Made by a program: the position numbers and the translations under genes. From Rhodobacteraceae bacterium LMO-JJ12 (lineage in GTDB: Bacteria; Pseudomonadota; Alphaproteobacteria; Rhodobacterales; Rhodobacteraceae): DNA of 64,000 nt. This document shows positions 26,115-38,357 of this stretch, in pieces. The DNA lies in assembly GCA_021555075.1 (NCBI GenBank), contig JAKGBX010000001.1:248001-312000 (forward strand), given 5' to 3'. The stretch's first letter is position 1; the number at the start of each line of letters is the position of its first letter. The notes under the pieces are model-generated. The model did not search any database and had not been told where the DNA came from. It was given only the letters and a program-made list of their open reading frames with translations.

Positions 26115-27995
26115 TCAGAGCGTGATTTCGAACCGGGCAAAGCCTTTGGGGGTATCGCCGAGGTCTTGGAGAGGGGGCAGCACCGGGTCATCGAGATAGG
26201 CGCGGGCCTGGGGTGCGGTATCGAACCAGGCGGTCGCGCCTTGCATTGGCGCGAATGACCAGACCCGTTGTACAGTCCGCCTGAGAGGGCTGGAACGGCG
26301 GATGAAATCGAGCAGGATGCTGCGGCTCGACAAAGGGGCCTCGTAAACGATTTCCGGTGATGGGCTGTTGTCGGGTGCGAACAGATCAAGACCGATGCCG
26401 TAGGCGCGAAAGCTGTTGGTGGCGAGCAGGAATTCATCGTTGTCGTGAACCGGACGCCCCTGCCAGCGGAGGTTGCGGATACGGCGGGCCTGTGGGTTGG
26501 CGAGGGTGAACTTGGCGTTGAAGCGAGGCGGTTTTGAAAGGTCGATCTCGTAGGTCAGGCCGCAGATCACTTCAAACTGATACCCCGGAAAATGTTCGTT
26601 GAGCAGAGGGGTGTTGGCGGTCTGACCCGGCGTGATCTGGTTGAACAGGCTGGCGCTGTGTTCGAGCCAATCGCACAGGCGGGCACCCGAGAGATGCAGG
26701 GCGCAGAGCGTGTTGGGGTAGTAATAGAGATCGGCCAGACTTCGGCGGGTCAATGGGCCGACGGGGATGTGGGTATAATGCTGCGGGCCTGATCGGCGTC
26801 CGGTCTTGAGCGGTGCGGCGGAGGAGAGGATCGGCAGGCCGTCGAGCGCAGTATTCTTGATTGCGTAGGCGAGGTAATCACTCTGAGCTTCGGCCACCAG
26901 TTGCACCGCCGCGTCATTGGCAACCAGCGAGAAGAAACTGTGCAGCGACGTCGCGGTTTCACCGGCGGGTTGCCGGATATGGCGCAGTGTGGCGCGGTGG
27001 TCTTCTTCGGTTGTGGTGAGCAGGTTTGGATCTTCGGAAGTGGTGTGGATCATCTGCCCGTTGGCGTCGCGGCGCGAGAGCGGCAACGCCTTGGCGCGCG
27101 AACCGGTCAGTCGCCACGCGCCGGTGCCATCGCGGGCAAGATCGAGATCGAGTTGACCCAGATGATTGCCCCAGAAGCCCGGCATCAATACCGGCTTGCC
27201 ATGGATCAACCCGCGTACAGCGTCGATGGCGGGGTGTGTTGGCGCGGCGCAGGAGGGAAAAACCATGTGGGTGTGGCCGCCCAGCACGACATCGACATCA
27301 TCGAGCGCGGCCAAGGCGATCAGAGCGTTTTCCGCATTTTGGGCCGGGGCCTTGGGGTCGATCCCGCTGTGGGCCAGAACGATCACCAAATCGGCGCCCG
27401 ACGCACGGGCAAGAGCGGCCTGTTCGCGAACGGATTGCACCATGTCAGTGACGGTGAAACGCCCCGAAAGGCTATGATCCCAAGCTAGGGATTGTGGCGG
27501 CAGACAGCCGATAACAGCAATGGTGATGTCACAAGGCTTGCCGTTCTTGTCGGTCAATTCGCGATTGAGGCGGATGAAGGGATTGAAAATCGGGCCGCCC
27601 GTATCATCCGTGTTGACCGCGTCAAGAAAATTGGCCGAAACGATTGGGAAGCTGGCCTTTTCCAGCGTATCAAACAGGAAATCCGCGCCGTGATTGAAAT
27701 CATGGTTGCCGATGGTCGCGGCGTCATAGTCGAGCGTATTCATCGCGGCGATCATTGGGTGCGTTGCGTCGCAGCGATCATGCGCGCGCTCGGCGGCGAA
27801 ATCGCAGACCGGCGAGCCTTGGAGGAAATCACCACAGTCAAACAGCAGGCTATTGGCAGCTTGGGCACGGGCGGTGCGGATCAGCGTTGCCGTGCGCGAC
27901 AAGCCCATCACGTGGCTCGGCTCGTCCGCGAGGTAATCAAAGCCACGCAGGGCGCCGTGCAGGTTGCTGGTTTGCAGTATCCGCAAACGAAGCAT
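26115..27995 (-). CDS. 5'-nucleotidase / 2',3'-cyclic-nucleotide phosphodiesterase family protein (CpdB-like)
   Basis: Two-domain metallophosphoesterase plus C-terminal 5'-nucleotidase domain, as in CpdB. Motifs visible are DCGDFLQGSP, GNHDFNHG, VLAHSGID and GGHTHMVFP for the dimetal site, and a C-terminal substrate domain with LATNSFRAYG. The first metal motif, normally D-x-H, is N11-L-H13 here (SNLHG). ATG 27995 gives 626 residues; an in-frame TTG at 28049 would add 18. No signal peptide is seen, although CpdB is periplasmic. It may therefore be cytoplasmic, inactive or altered. It neighbours nudC divergently. Confidence 0.85.
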   Translation of the reverse strand: MLRLRILQTSNLHGALRGFDYLADEPSHVMGLSRTATLIRTARAQAANSLLFDCGDFLQGSPVCDFAAERAHDRCDATHPMIAAMNTLDYDAATIGNHDFNHGADFLFDTLEKASFPIVSANFLDAVNTDDTGGPIFNPFIRLNRELTDKNGKPCDITIAVIGCLPPQSLAWDHSLSGRFTVTDMVQSVREQAALARASGADLVIVLAHSGIDPKAPAQNAENALIALAALDDVDVVLGGHTHMVFPSCAAPTHPAIDAVRGLIHGKPVLMPGFWGNHLGQLDLDLARDGTGAWRLTGSRAKALPLSRRDANGQMIHTTSEDPNLLTTTEEDHRATLRHIRQPAGETATSLHSFFSLVANDAAVQLVAEAQSDYLAYAIKNTALDGLPILSSAAPLKTGRRSGPQHYTHIPVGPLTRRSLADLYYYPNTLCALHLSGARLCDWLEHSASLFNQITPGQTANTPLLNEHFPGYQFEVICGLTYEIDLSKPPRFNAKFTLANPQARRIRNLRWQGRPVHDNDEFLLATNSFRAYGIGLDLFAPDNSPSPEIVYEAPLSSRSILLDFIRRSSPLRRTVQRVWSFAPMQGATAWFDTAPQARAYLDDPVLPPLQDLGDTPKGFARFEITL

Positions 27996-28333
27996 GTTGA
28001 GCGTTCTCGGGCTGGGCGCCTGGCCGGGGACAAAACTGAGGTCGTTCAAAACTCTGCAAACCCCCTGAAACCGTGAGATTGATGGCCGCTGATGAACTGG
28101 GCAGCCCGCAAATGGCTATTCGAGGTTAAAAGGAGGATAAAGAAATCACAAGAATTGAGGGAGTTACGAAAACTATGATCAATTTTAAGTAGATTTACGG
28201 TCACAGTCGGCGGTGGCGGTTTTGCTGCGCGGGGCGGGCGTGGGGAGCGAGAGGGCGAAGCGCGGATTGTTCCTTGCGAAGAAAAATGCGACAGGAAAAG
28301 ATGCAGGGTCGGTGAAATGGGCGAGAGGCAACA

Positions 28334-29305
28334 ATGAAGATTGCAGAGACGGTAACCTTCGGAGGGTCCGGGCTGGACCGTGCAGCGCATATTCGTGGTG
28401 ATGCGGCGGCTTTAGAGGCGGCAAAGCGTGACGCGGGGGCGCAGAGCCTTGTGCTTTGGCGCGGCAAGCCGCTTTTGCGCGGGGACGGCAGGACGCAGCT
28501 TGTGAAGCTGAAAATGGGTCACGCGTTGTTTGGTGAAACCAAGGTGCCGCCGATTTTCCTGGGACTTGAGGAGGAGAACACGCCGATCTTTGCCCATGAT
28601 GTTTCGGGTTGGGAGCCAGAGGCGCTGAACCGCGAAGAGATGGGCGTCTTTGTTGATCAGACGGAACAGCAGCACCCGTTGGGCCCCGAGGACGCTGCAT
28701 TTTGTGAGTTGCGTGGCGTGATGGCGCGGCTGGGTGCGCGCGATGCCGAGCTGATTGTGACGGCAAAGGCGATGTTCAGCTGGCATCGCTCGCACCGATT
28801 CTGTGCCAAATGCGGCACCCGCAGCGAGATGATTCTGGCCGGGTGGCAACGCCAGTGTCCGAAATGCAACGCGCAGCATTTTCCGCGCACCGACCCGGTG
28901 GTGATCATGCTGATCACGCGGGGGAACCGGGTGTTGATGGGGCGCAGCCCAGGTTGGCCCGAGGGGATGTTTTCGCTCTTGGCGGGGTTTGTAGAGCCGG
29001 GCGAGACCATCGAGGGGGCGGTACGGCGCGAGGTGATGGAAGAGTCGGGAATCCGGGTCGGGCCGGTCAGCTTTCTGTCGGATCAGCCCTGGCCCTATCC
29101 CAGTTCGCTGATGATCGGCTGCCGGGGCGAGGCATTGAACGAAGATATCGTGATCGACCCCACTGAGATTGAAGACGCAGCGTGGTTCACGCGCGAGGAA
29201 ATCACCGATGCATTTGCCGGAAATAACCCCAGGCTGAAGCCTGCGAGAAAGGGAGCAATTGCGCATTTTCTCTTGTGGAACTGGCTTGCAGATCGTCTAG
29301 ACTAG
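28334..29305 (+). CDS. nudC: NAD(+) diphosphatase / RNA-decapping Nudix hydrolase NudC
   Basis: Hydrolyses NAD(H) to NMN(H) and AMP and can remove NAD caps from RNA. The zinc ribbon is FCAKCGTRS plus QCPKCNA (C-x2-C pairs). The Nudix box is visible as GFVEPGETIEGAVRREVMEE continued by SGI, with all catalytic acids. SQPW-type NADH motif appears as SDQPWPYPSSLM. Length 323 fits. ATG 28334 is preceded by GCGAGAGGCAACA. It is followed 55 bases later by a SRPBCC-fold gene. Confidence 0.94.
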   Translation: MKIAETVTFGGSGLDRAAHIRGDAAALEAAKRDAGAQSLVLWRGKPLLRGDGRTQLVKLKMGHALFGETKVPPIFLGLEEENTPIFAHDVSGWEPEALNREEMGVFVDQTEQQHPLGPEDAAFCELRGVMARLGARDAELIVTAKAMFSWHRSHRFCAKCGTRSEMILAGWQRQCPKCNAQHFPRTDPVVIMLITRGNRVLMGRSPGWPEGMFSLLAGFVEPGETIEGAVRREVMEESGIRVGPVSFLSDQPWPYPSSLMIGCRGEALNEDIVIDPTEIEDAAWFTREEITDAFAGNNPRLKPARKGAIAHFLLWNWLADRLD

Positions 29306-29360
29306 GGCGAGGCCCGAAGTGGCAGTGTGAAACCAAAGAAAACTGACGAGCAGGAAGCGC

Positions 29361-29828
29361 ATGCAATTCACGACACGCGAAGATATCGAGGCGCCGATCG
29401 AGTATGTTTTCGGCGTTGTTTCGGATTTTGAAGGCTTTCAACGCCAGGCGATGCGGCGCGGCGCCGAAGTGGCACGCTGTGACGATCTGAGCGCGCCCGG
29501 TGCGGGCATGCGTTGGGACGCGGCGTTTCCGTTTCGCGGCAAGCGTCGGGAAATCAAGATCGAAATGGTGGACTATATCCCGCCCAATCAGATGGTGTTT
29601 GCGAGCCAGATGACGGGGATGTCGGGGGTATTGTCGATGGACCTTCTGGCGCTGTCGCGGGGGCGCACGCGGTTGGACATGACGATCGAGATGAAGCCGC
29701 AAAGCCTGTCGGCGAAGCTTTTGGTCCAGTCAATGAAGCTTGCGCGGAGCAGTCTGAACAAGCGTTTCAAGGTGCGGGTGGCGGAATTTGCCAAGACCAC
29801 CGAGGACCGGTTTCAGCGAACAGTTTGA
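29361..29828 (+). CDS. SRPBCC (START-like) family protein
   Basis: Helix-grip-fold protein of 155 residues that probably binds a hydrophobic ligand. The N-terminal FTTREDIEAPIEYVFGVVSDF is the characteristic first strand and helix of the polyketide-cyclase/SRPBCC family. The C-terminal long helix is LSAKLLVQSMKLARSSLNKR. Function is unknown. GAGCAGGAAGC upstream of ATG 29361 gives a ribosome site. Probably cotranscribed with nudC. Confidence 0.82.
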   Translation: MQFTTREDIEAPIEYVFGVVSDFEGFQRQAMRRGAEVARCDDLSAPGAGMRWDAAFPFRGKRREIKIEMVDYIPPNQMVFASQMTGMSGVLSMDLLALSRGRTRLDMTIEMKPQSLSAKLLVQSMKLARSSLNKRFKVRVAEFAKTTEDRFQRTV

Positions 29829-29928
29829 ACATGGCGGATGACATTCGGCTTGCCGACTAAAGCTGTCGCTTTGGCGCGCTGAGTTCTGTGTGAACACCCT
29901 GTGGAGGCGACAAGCGATTGCAACACAT

Positions 29929-29968
29929 CGCTTTCGCGGCGCGAAGATATATGCGCGCCGCGAAAGCG
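29929..29968. terminator. Perfect 15-bp hairpin between SRPBCC gene and gyrB
   Basis: Stem 29929-29943 / 29954-29968 with a 10-base AT-rich loop. It is followed by TATTTTCC on the plus strand and lies 21 bases beyond the gyrB stop. It probably terminates both convergent transcripts, though the U-tract is weak. Confidence 0.65.
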
Positions 29969-29989
29969 TATTTTCCACGATACAGCGCG

Positions 29990-32437
<2,448 letters not shown>

Positions 32438-32619
32438 TTATACGATTTTCAGGCGGGAATGTCACGCGCGCACGCCACAATTTCTGGGGTTGGCGCAGAA
32501 ATCAAATGCAACGGAAAATCCTTTGATCTGCCACAGTTTTTCCCCGCTTGGAGTGCAGAATGAAGGCCACCATGGGAGTGCGCCAAATGATGGCGCGACA
32601 GAGCGATAAGGGGCATGTC

Positions 32620-32994
32620 ATGTTGACAAAAATTCTGGCACGGCGCGCGGCCTCGCGGGCGATGCGGATCAAGACGAATGCGCAGAACGAAGAGTTGACG
32701 AGCCGAATGGAGCAGATGGGGCAGGCGTTGCGGGTGCGTGACGATACGCTGTGGAATCCGTTTGAAGTGATTGCGACCATTTTCCTGATCATCTTTGCGT
32801 TCGGGTTTCTGTTGGGACGGAGCCATTACCTTTTCGTGGTTGAATTGTTTTCCCCAGTCATTGTGATCGGTGCTCTGATCTTGGTCTTTCAGACCGTCAA
32901 ACGCTGGCGCGGTGGGAGTTTCGGGCTTTTGGTGTGGTCTCTGTTTCGCGGGCGTAGACGGAGCCGTCGCAGATCAGAGCGGGCGCAGCACTGA
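32620..32994 (+). CDS. Small membrane protein, function unknown
   Basis: Unrecognised protein of 124 residues from ATG 32620 (GATAAGGGG upstream). An in-frame upstream ATG at 32560 is possible. The N-terminal basic amphipathic region (ILARRAASRAMRIKTNAQ) and a short helical segment precede two hydrophobic segments (IATIFLIIFAFGFLLG and VIVIGALILVFQTV). The tail is very Arg-rich (GRRRSRRRSERAQH). It lies between gyrB and recF, opposite in strand, and overlaps the recF 3' end by 21 bases. The coding call rests on the membrane segments and basic tail, so it is moderate. Confidence 0.5.
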   Translation: MLTKILARRAASRAMRIKTNAQNEELTSRMEQMGQALRVRDDTLWNPFEVIATIFLIIFAFGFLLGRSHYLFVVELFSPVIVIGALILVFQTVKRWRGGSFGLLVWSLFRGRRRSRRRSERAQH

Positions 32995-34074
32995 GGTGCC
33001 ATCGGTTTCGGTGACTTCCAGATGCTGGGCGCGTTCGCCCAGTTCATCAAACAGTTCAGGGCCGGTGCCTGTCATCCACGCCTGAGCGCCGAGCGCGCAG
33101 ATTTCGTTATAGAGGGCGGCGCGGCGGGACGCGTCGAGATGGGCGGCGACCTCGTCAAGTAGCAGGATCGGTGATGCGCCGAATTCGCGCGCCAGAGCGC
33201 GGGCATTGGCAAGGATGAGCGAGACCAACAGCGCCTTTTGCTCGCCGGTGGAACAATCGCGGGCAGGCACGCCCTTGGCGGCGTAGACGCCATAAAGGTC
33301 AGTGCGATGCGGCCCGACAAGGGCGCGCCCGGCGGCGAGGTCGCGAAACCGGGATTCAGCCAGGGCCTCGATCAGGTCGGTCTTGGTTTCAGGCATGGTG
33401 CCTTCGCTCTGCATGAGGTCGAGATCGGCGGTGGGAAAGGCAGTTTCGGCTTCCTTCTGGGCTTGTTGAAGTTGCGCCAGGGCGGCGACACGATTGTCGT
33501 GGATGGCGGCGCCAGAGGCTGCCATCTGGGCTTCGAGCGCGCCATACCAGTGCGGATCGCGCACCTGATCCTTCAAGAGGCGGTTACGTTCGCGCATGGC
33601 CTTTTCATAGGTCAGGGAAAGTTCGGCGTGATCGGGAAAGAAACTGAGCGTCATGCGATCGAGAAAACGGCGGCGGCCTTCTGCGCCTTCGATCCAGAGC
33701 CGATCCATCGCCGGAACCAGCCAGAGGATGCGGGCGACGCGGCCAAGCGCGGTTTGCGGTGTGGGTTTGCTGTCGATCCTGACCTGACGCGCGGTGCCGG
33801 ATTCGGACCAGATTTCGATCTCGTGAGCCTGGTGCAGGCTTTGCAAGATGCCGGTCAGCTTCCAACCCAGCGCTTCGGGGCGGCGCGACATATCGAGCGC
33901 AGCGGCGCGGCGCAGGCCGCGTCCGGGGGAGAACAGCGAGACCGCTTCGAGAATGTTGGTTTTGCCCGCGCCATTGGGGCCATAAATCGCCACGGGCCGC
34001 GCATCGCATTCGATCAGCGCGTGTTTGTGCGAGCGAAAATGCGACAGGGAAAGGTGTGTGAGCGCGAGAGTCAT
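32974..34074 (-). CDS. recF: DNA replication/repair protein RecF
   Basis: SMC-like ATPase loading RecA at gaps. Walker A GPNGAGKTN with ILEAVSLFSPGRGLR follows the N-terminal LSHFRSH. The C-terminal STGEQKALLVSLILA is the ABC signature and ILLLDEVAAHLD is Walker B with D-loop. The true start is ATG 34074 (MTLALTHLSL), giving 366 residues. The longer frame to 34209 would translate the tandem repeat at 34088-34139, so it is rejected. Confidence 0.96.
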   Translation of the reverse strand: MTLALTHLSLSHFRSHKHALIECDARPVAIYGPNGAGKTNILEAVSLFSPGRGLRRAAALDMSRRPEALGWKLTGILQSLHQAHEIEIWSESGTARQVRIDSKPTPQTALGRVARILWLVPAMDRLWIEGAEGRRRFLDRMTLSFFPDHAELSLTYEKAMRERNRLLKDQVRDPHWYGALEAQMAASGAAIHDNRVAALAQLQQAQKEAETAFPTADLDLMQSEGTMPETKTDLIEALAESRFRDLAAGRALVGPHRTDLYGVYAAKGVPARDCSTGEQKALLVSLILANARALAREFGASPILLLDEVAAHLDASRRAALYNEICALGAQAWMTGTGPELFDELGERAQHLEVTETDGTSVLRPL

Positions 34075-34087
34075 GTCGCCAGTGCCG

Positions 34088-34139
34088 GAGTGGGGGCCAG
34101 CCCCCACACGTAGGTTTGAGTGGGGGCCAGCCCCCACAC
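34088..34139. repeat. Tandem 22-bp hairpin repeat between recF and dnaN
   Basis: Two identical 22-base copies (34088-34109 and 34118-34139) at 30-base spacing. Each contains GTGGGGGC-CA-GCCCCCAC, an 8-bp inverted repeat. Immediately after come CCCGGGATATTTCGGGC and AGATGAAG, which resemble short intergenic repeats I recall from Rhodobacteraceae genomes. It may be a REP-like element, mRNA processing site or partial terminator between dnaN and recF. Confidence 0.8.
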
Positions 34140-34183
34140 CCCCGGGATATTTCGGGCAAGATGAAGCGGCGGGTTTATCTGGA

Positions 34184-35302
34184 TCAGACACGCATCGGCA
34201 TGACGACATAAATGGCGGAGGTGTCGTTACCTTCGCGCATCAGCGTCGGATCGCCGGCGGAGTTGAACATGAAGACGGCGTTCTCGCGATCAACCTGGCT
34301 GGCAATTTCCAGAAGGTATTTGGCGTTGAAGCCGATTTCGAGCCGCTCATCGCCGTAAGCCACGGCAAGTTCTTCTTCGGCCGCGCCACTGTCAGGGGCA
34401 TTGACCGAGAGCGTGAGCTTGTCTTCTTCGAGTGACAGTTTGACCGCGCGCGAACGTTCTGATGACACTGTGGCGACCCTGTCGACGGCTTTGGCAAACT
34501 CGGCAGCGTCAACTTCGAGGCGGCGAGTGTTGCCCGAGGGAATGACGCGCGTGTAGTCGGGAAAGGTGCCGTCAATCACCTTGGACGTCAGGGTGATCTC
34601 GGGGGTGGCGAAGCGCACCTTGGTTTCTGAAACCGAGACGGCGATCTTCGTGTCGTCATTGTCGAGAAGCTTGCGCAATTCGCCCACGGTCTTGCGCGGA
34701 ACGATTACGCCGGGCATGTCGGCGGCACCTTCGGGCAGATCGGCATCAATCCGGGCCAGACGGTGGCCATCGGTGGCCACGCAGCGCAGCACGCGGCCGC
34801 CGTCGGATTCGGACACATGCATGTAGACGCCATTGAGGTAATAGCGTGTTTCCTCGGTGGAAATAGCGAATTTCGACTTGTCAAAAAGCCGCCGGAGCAT
34901 GGGGGCGGGTGCGGTAAAATTCGAGCTGTATTCCGAGCTTGCCATTACCGGGAAATCTTCCTTGGGCAGGGTGGCAAGGTTGAAGTGGGACCGACCGGCT
35001 TCGACAGTGAGGCGCCCCGAGGTGCCATCATCGGCCAGTGTGACAAGCGCGCCGTCGGGCAGTTTGCGCACGATCTCGTGCAGCATCACGGCGGACACCG
35101 TGGTGGCACCGGCGCGTTCGACCTGGGCGGGAGCCTTGTCGACCACTTCGATATCAAGGTCGGTGGCGCGAAAATGCACATCTGAGCCTTCGGCTTCGAT
35201 CAGGACGTTGGCGAGGATCGGGATTGTGTTGCGCCGCTCAACGACCGATTGCGCCTGGGCGATGGCCTTCAGCAACACGCTGCGTTCAATGCTGAGTTTC
35301 AT
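34184..35302 (-). CDS. dnaN: DNA polymerase III beta subunit (sliding clamp)
   Basis: Ring-shaped processivity clamp. ATG 35302 (MKLSIERSVLLKAIAQAQSV) is the family start and gives 372 residues; the in-frame extension to 35389 has no support. Characteristic segments are FRATDLDIEV, the region around YYLNGVYMHV, ATDGHRLA, and the C-terminus YVVMPMRV. It lies downstream of dnaA with a gap of 209 bases and upstream of recF on the same strand. Confidence 0.98.
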   Translation of the reverse strand: MKLSIERSVLLKAIAQAQSVVERRNTIPILANVLIEAEGSDVHFRATDLDIEVVDKAPAQVERAGATTVSAVMLHEIVRKLPDGALVTLADDGTSGRLTVEAGRSHFNLATLPKEDFPVMASSEYSSNFTAPAPMLRRLFDKSKFAISTEETRYYLNGVYMHVSESDGGRVLRCVATDGHRLARIDADLPEGAADMPGVIVPRKTVGELRKLLDNDDTKIAVSVSETKVRFATPEITLTSKVIDGTFPDYTRVIPSGNTRRLEVDAAEFAKAVDRVATVSSERSRAVKLSLEEDKLTLSVNAPDSGAAEEELAVAYGDERLEIGFNAKYLLEIASQVDRENAVFMFNSAGDPTLMREGNDTSAIYVVMPMRV

Positions 35303-35511
35303 GCCTCTCACTCCTGATCGTCTGGCCTGATCGTCTGGTCTGGACCACTGGGCCGGGATGGGCACCCTAGCGGGTTCCACCTTTGGCACAAGTGCTTTTT
35401 GAGTGTTTTCGGGCGGAACGTGCGGGACGTCAAGGGGGCTCGTCTGCCTTTACGGGCGCGTTCGGGCCGTCTTGCGACCGGGATGCCGGGCGCGTCCCGC
35501 CGCGATTGGTG

Positions 35512-36891
<1,380 letters not shown>

Positions 36892-37360
36892 TTTATCCCC
36901 GATCCGCATTCATTGCTTCAAACACTACGTCACTCACACTCAACCGGCTGCAATCCCGGCTGGAACCCTCGTTTCCGGATCAAGAACAACACTTCATGGC
37001 ACTGCCAAGGCGGCAATGCGCAGAATTGTCCGATCAGGACCGGCTTACACGACCTCTGCAATCTCGTTTGTCGCGACCGATTTCCACCCCTGGGATCGGC
37101 TGCGCGGTCTTGCAGAACCGCAAACATTCTATTTGGACAAGGCAGCGCCGGAGTTCCGGCATGCGACTACTAATTCATCCCGAATGGATCGAGATTGGCA
37201 GTGGTCAGTTCAGGTCTTGTCCCCCCAAGTCAAAGCGACTCGCAGGGACGAAATTAGCAACAGCCAGCGGCCCTGGGCAACGAAACTTCGCGCTTGACTC
37301 GGATATTTCATACAAAGAATCTCGGAACCCCTTATGGGTCAACGAAATAAGGGGTAAGCG
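36892..37360. other. Gene-free region between dnaA and rpsT
   Basis: About 470 bases without a convincing gene. I searched both strands for TTATCCACA-type DnaA boxes and found none with fewer than two mismatches; TTATCCCCG overlaps the dnaA leader. Three GANTC sites lie close together (37237-37241, 37296-37300, 37317-37321). An inverted repeat ACCCCTTAT / ATAAGGGGT (37326-37334 / 37346-37354) precedes the rpsT terminator. It must contain the dnaA promoter, but I do not see the replication origin. Confidence 0.6.
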
Positions 37361-37394
37361 CAAAAAGGGGCGCTCTTGCAGGAGCGCCCCTTTT
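37361..37394. terminator. Bidirectional rho-independent terminator after rpsT
   Basis: A 14-bp stem (37361-37374 / 37381-37394) with a 6-base loop, starting AAAAA and ending TTTTT. It lies 23 bases past the rpsT stop on the minus strand and has a U-tract in either direction. Confidence 0.93.
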
Positions 37395-37417
37395 TAGGAA
37401 TTTATCCGAGAATCGGT

Positions 37418-37681
37418 TTAGGCGAGGGCTTTGACGCGGGCCGAGAGGCGCGACATTTTGCGCGCTGCCGTGTTCTTGTGGAAGATGCCTTTGCTGACGC
37501 CGCGCATCAATTCGGGCTGAGCGTCGCGCAGGGCGCTTTGGGCTGCGCTCTTGTCGCCCGAGGCGATGGCTTCTTCAACCTTGCGGATAAAGGTACGAAT
37601 GCGCGAACGGCGCGCTTTGTTGATGGCGAAACGTTGCTCGTTCTGGCGAGCGCGTTTTTTGGCTTGGGGCGAATTTGCCAT
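37418..37681 (-). CDS. rpsT: 30S ribosomal protein S20
   Basis: Binds 16S rRNA in the small subunit. The 87-residue basic protein begins [16 protein letters not shown] and contains [15 protein letters not shown] and [20 protein letters not shown], all S20 signatures. AGAAAGGG lies upstream of ATG 37681. Adjacency to dnaA matches other alphaproteobacteria. Confidence 0.97.
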   Translation of the reverse strand: MANSPQAKKRARQNEQRFAINKARRSRIRTFIRKVEEAIASGDKSAAQSALRDAQPELMRGVSKGIFHKNTAARKMSRLSARVKALA

Positions 37682-38049
37682 GGGTGGCCCTTTCTAGTTC
37701 GGTTCAAACGGTTTCGCACGTAGATACCCGAACGGGCCAACCCCGATAGATCGGGGGCTGATTCTTGCCAAAGCGGGCATCACGCGCATGTCTGGACGCT
37801 TGATACCGATCTGGCCGGGAATTGCAATTGAGAATGTGAAGCGGTGGGCGGAATGGTGTCGCAGGGTGACGCCCCGGAAATGAAAGGCAGGAACCCTCGC
37901 ACTTTCCACGTGTGTGTATTCTCTCATCAGTTGAATTGACTCGTGCCTCCATCCCGGCAAACGTGATCTCGTGCCACATTCAAATACCTGCGCTTGAGAT
38001 TGGCATGTGTGCCTTTTCTTCTTTGTAAACAGATTGTGACGGGTGAGTG
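37682..38049. other. Gene-poor region upstream of rpsT
   Basis: About 370 bases with no convincing gene; the open frames here are basic/His-rich and look random. A short inverted repeat CCCCGA-TAGA-TCGGGG (37741-37756) lies in the likely rpsT leader and could form a control hairpin. The rpsT promoter must lie here. Confidence 0.5.
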
Positions 38050-38256
38050 ATGGGTGGAAATGGTGATAATCACGGTGAGATAGCGCGCCGGGTGCAGGGC
38101 ATTCTTGAAGAGCTGGATCCCGAGCGGCGGCTGGCATTGTCACGCCAACTCCGCTCTGAAATGTGGGATTTGGTGAGCGCAGAAGACCGCGCGCGCCTTC
38201 TCGAGGGGAAGATTGAGATTTCCCCGGACGGGCTCAGGCTGAGACAAGTGAAGTAA
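38050..38256 (+). CDS. Small helical protein, function unknown
   Basis: Possible 68-residue protein. It is charged and helical (EIARRVQGILEELDPERRLA then LRSEMWDLVSAEDRARLLEG), with no membrane segment. ATG 38050 lacks a strong ribosome site (GTG 38047 overlaps). It is followed by a good bidirectional terminator. I do not recognise the family; the composition favours a real protein, but the evidence is limited. Confidence 0.45.
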   Translation: MGGNGDNHGEIARRVQGILEELDPERRLALSRQLRSEMWDLVSAEDRARLLEGKIEISPDGLRLRQVK

Positions 38257-38288
38257 CGCAGGATTTCGGCGGCCAGGGGCATTATAGG

Positions 38289-38326
38289 AAAAGCGCCCGG
38301 TCTCGGGAGAGACGTCGGGCGCTTTT
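38289..38326. terminator. Bidirectional terminator between small gene and enoyl-CoA hydratase gene
   Basis: An 11-bp stem (38289-38299 / 38316-38326) beginning AAAA and ending TTTT, with an internal TCTC/GAGA pairing in the loop. It sits between two convergent genes and can serve both. Confidence 0.9.
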
Positions 38327-38357
38327 GTATCGTTCAAAGCTGCGCGGGTGGCAGGTT

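Noticed and set aside
28171-28190. TATGATCAATTTT near nudC resembling the GntR operator
   Set aside because: Shares only TGATCA and part of one flank; nudC has no link to polyamine metabolism.
34075-34209. N-terminal extension of RecF
   Set aside because: It would translate the tandem hairpin repeat into low-complexity GAGPHS units; the conserved RecF start is at 34074.
36892-37360. Possible oriC beside dnaA
   Set aside because: No DnaA-box cluster or AT-rich unwinding region seen; origin adjacency to dnaA is not general in alphaproteobacteria.
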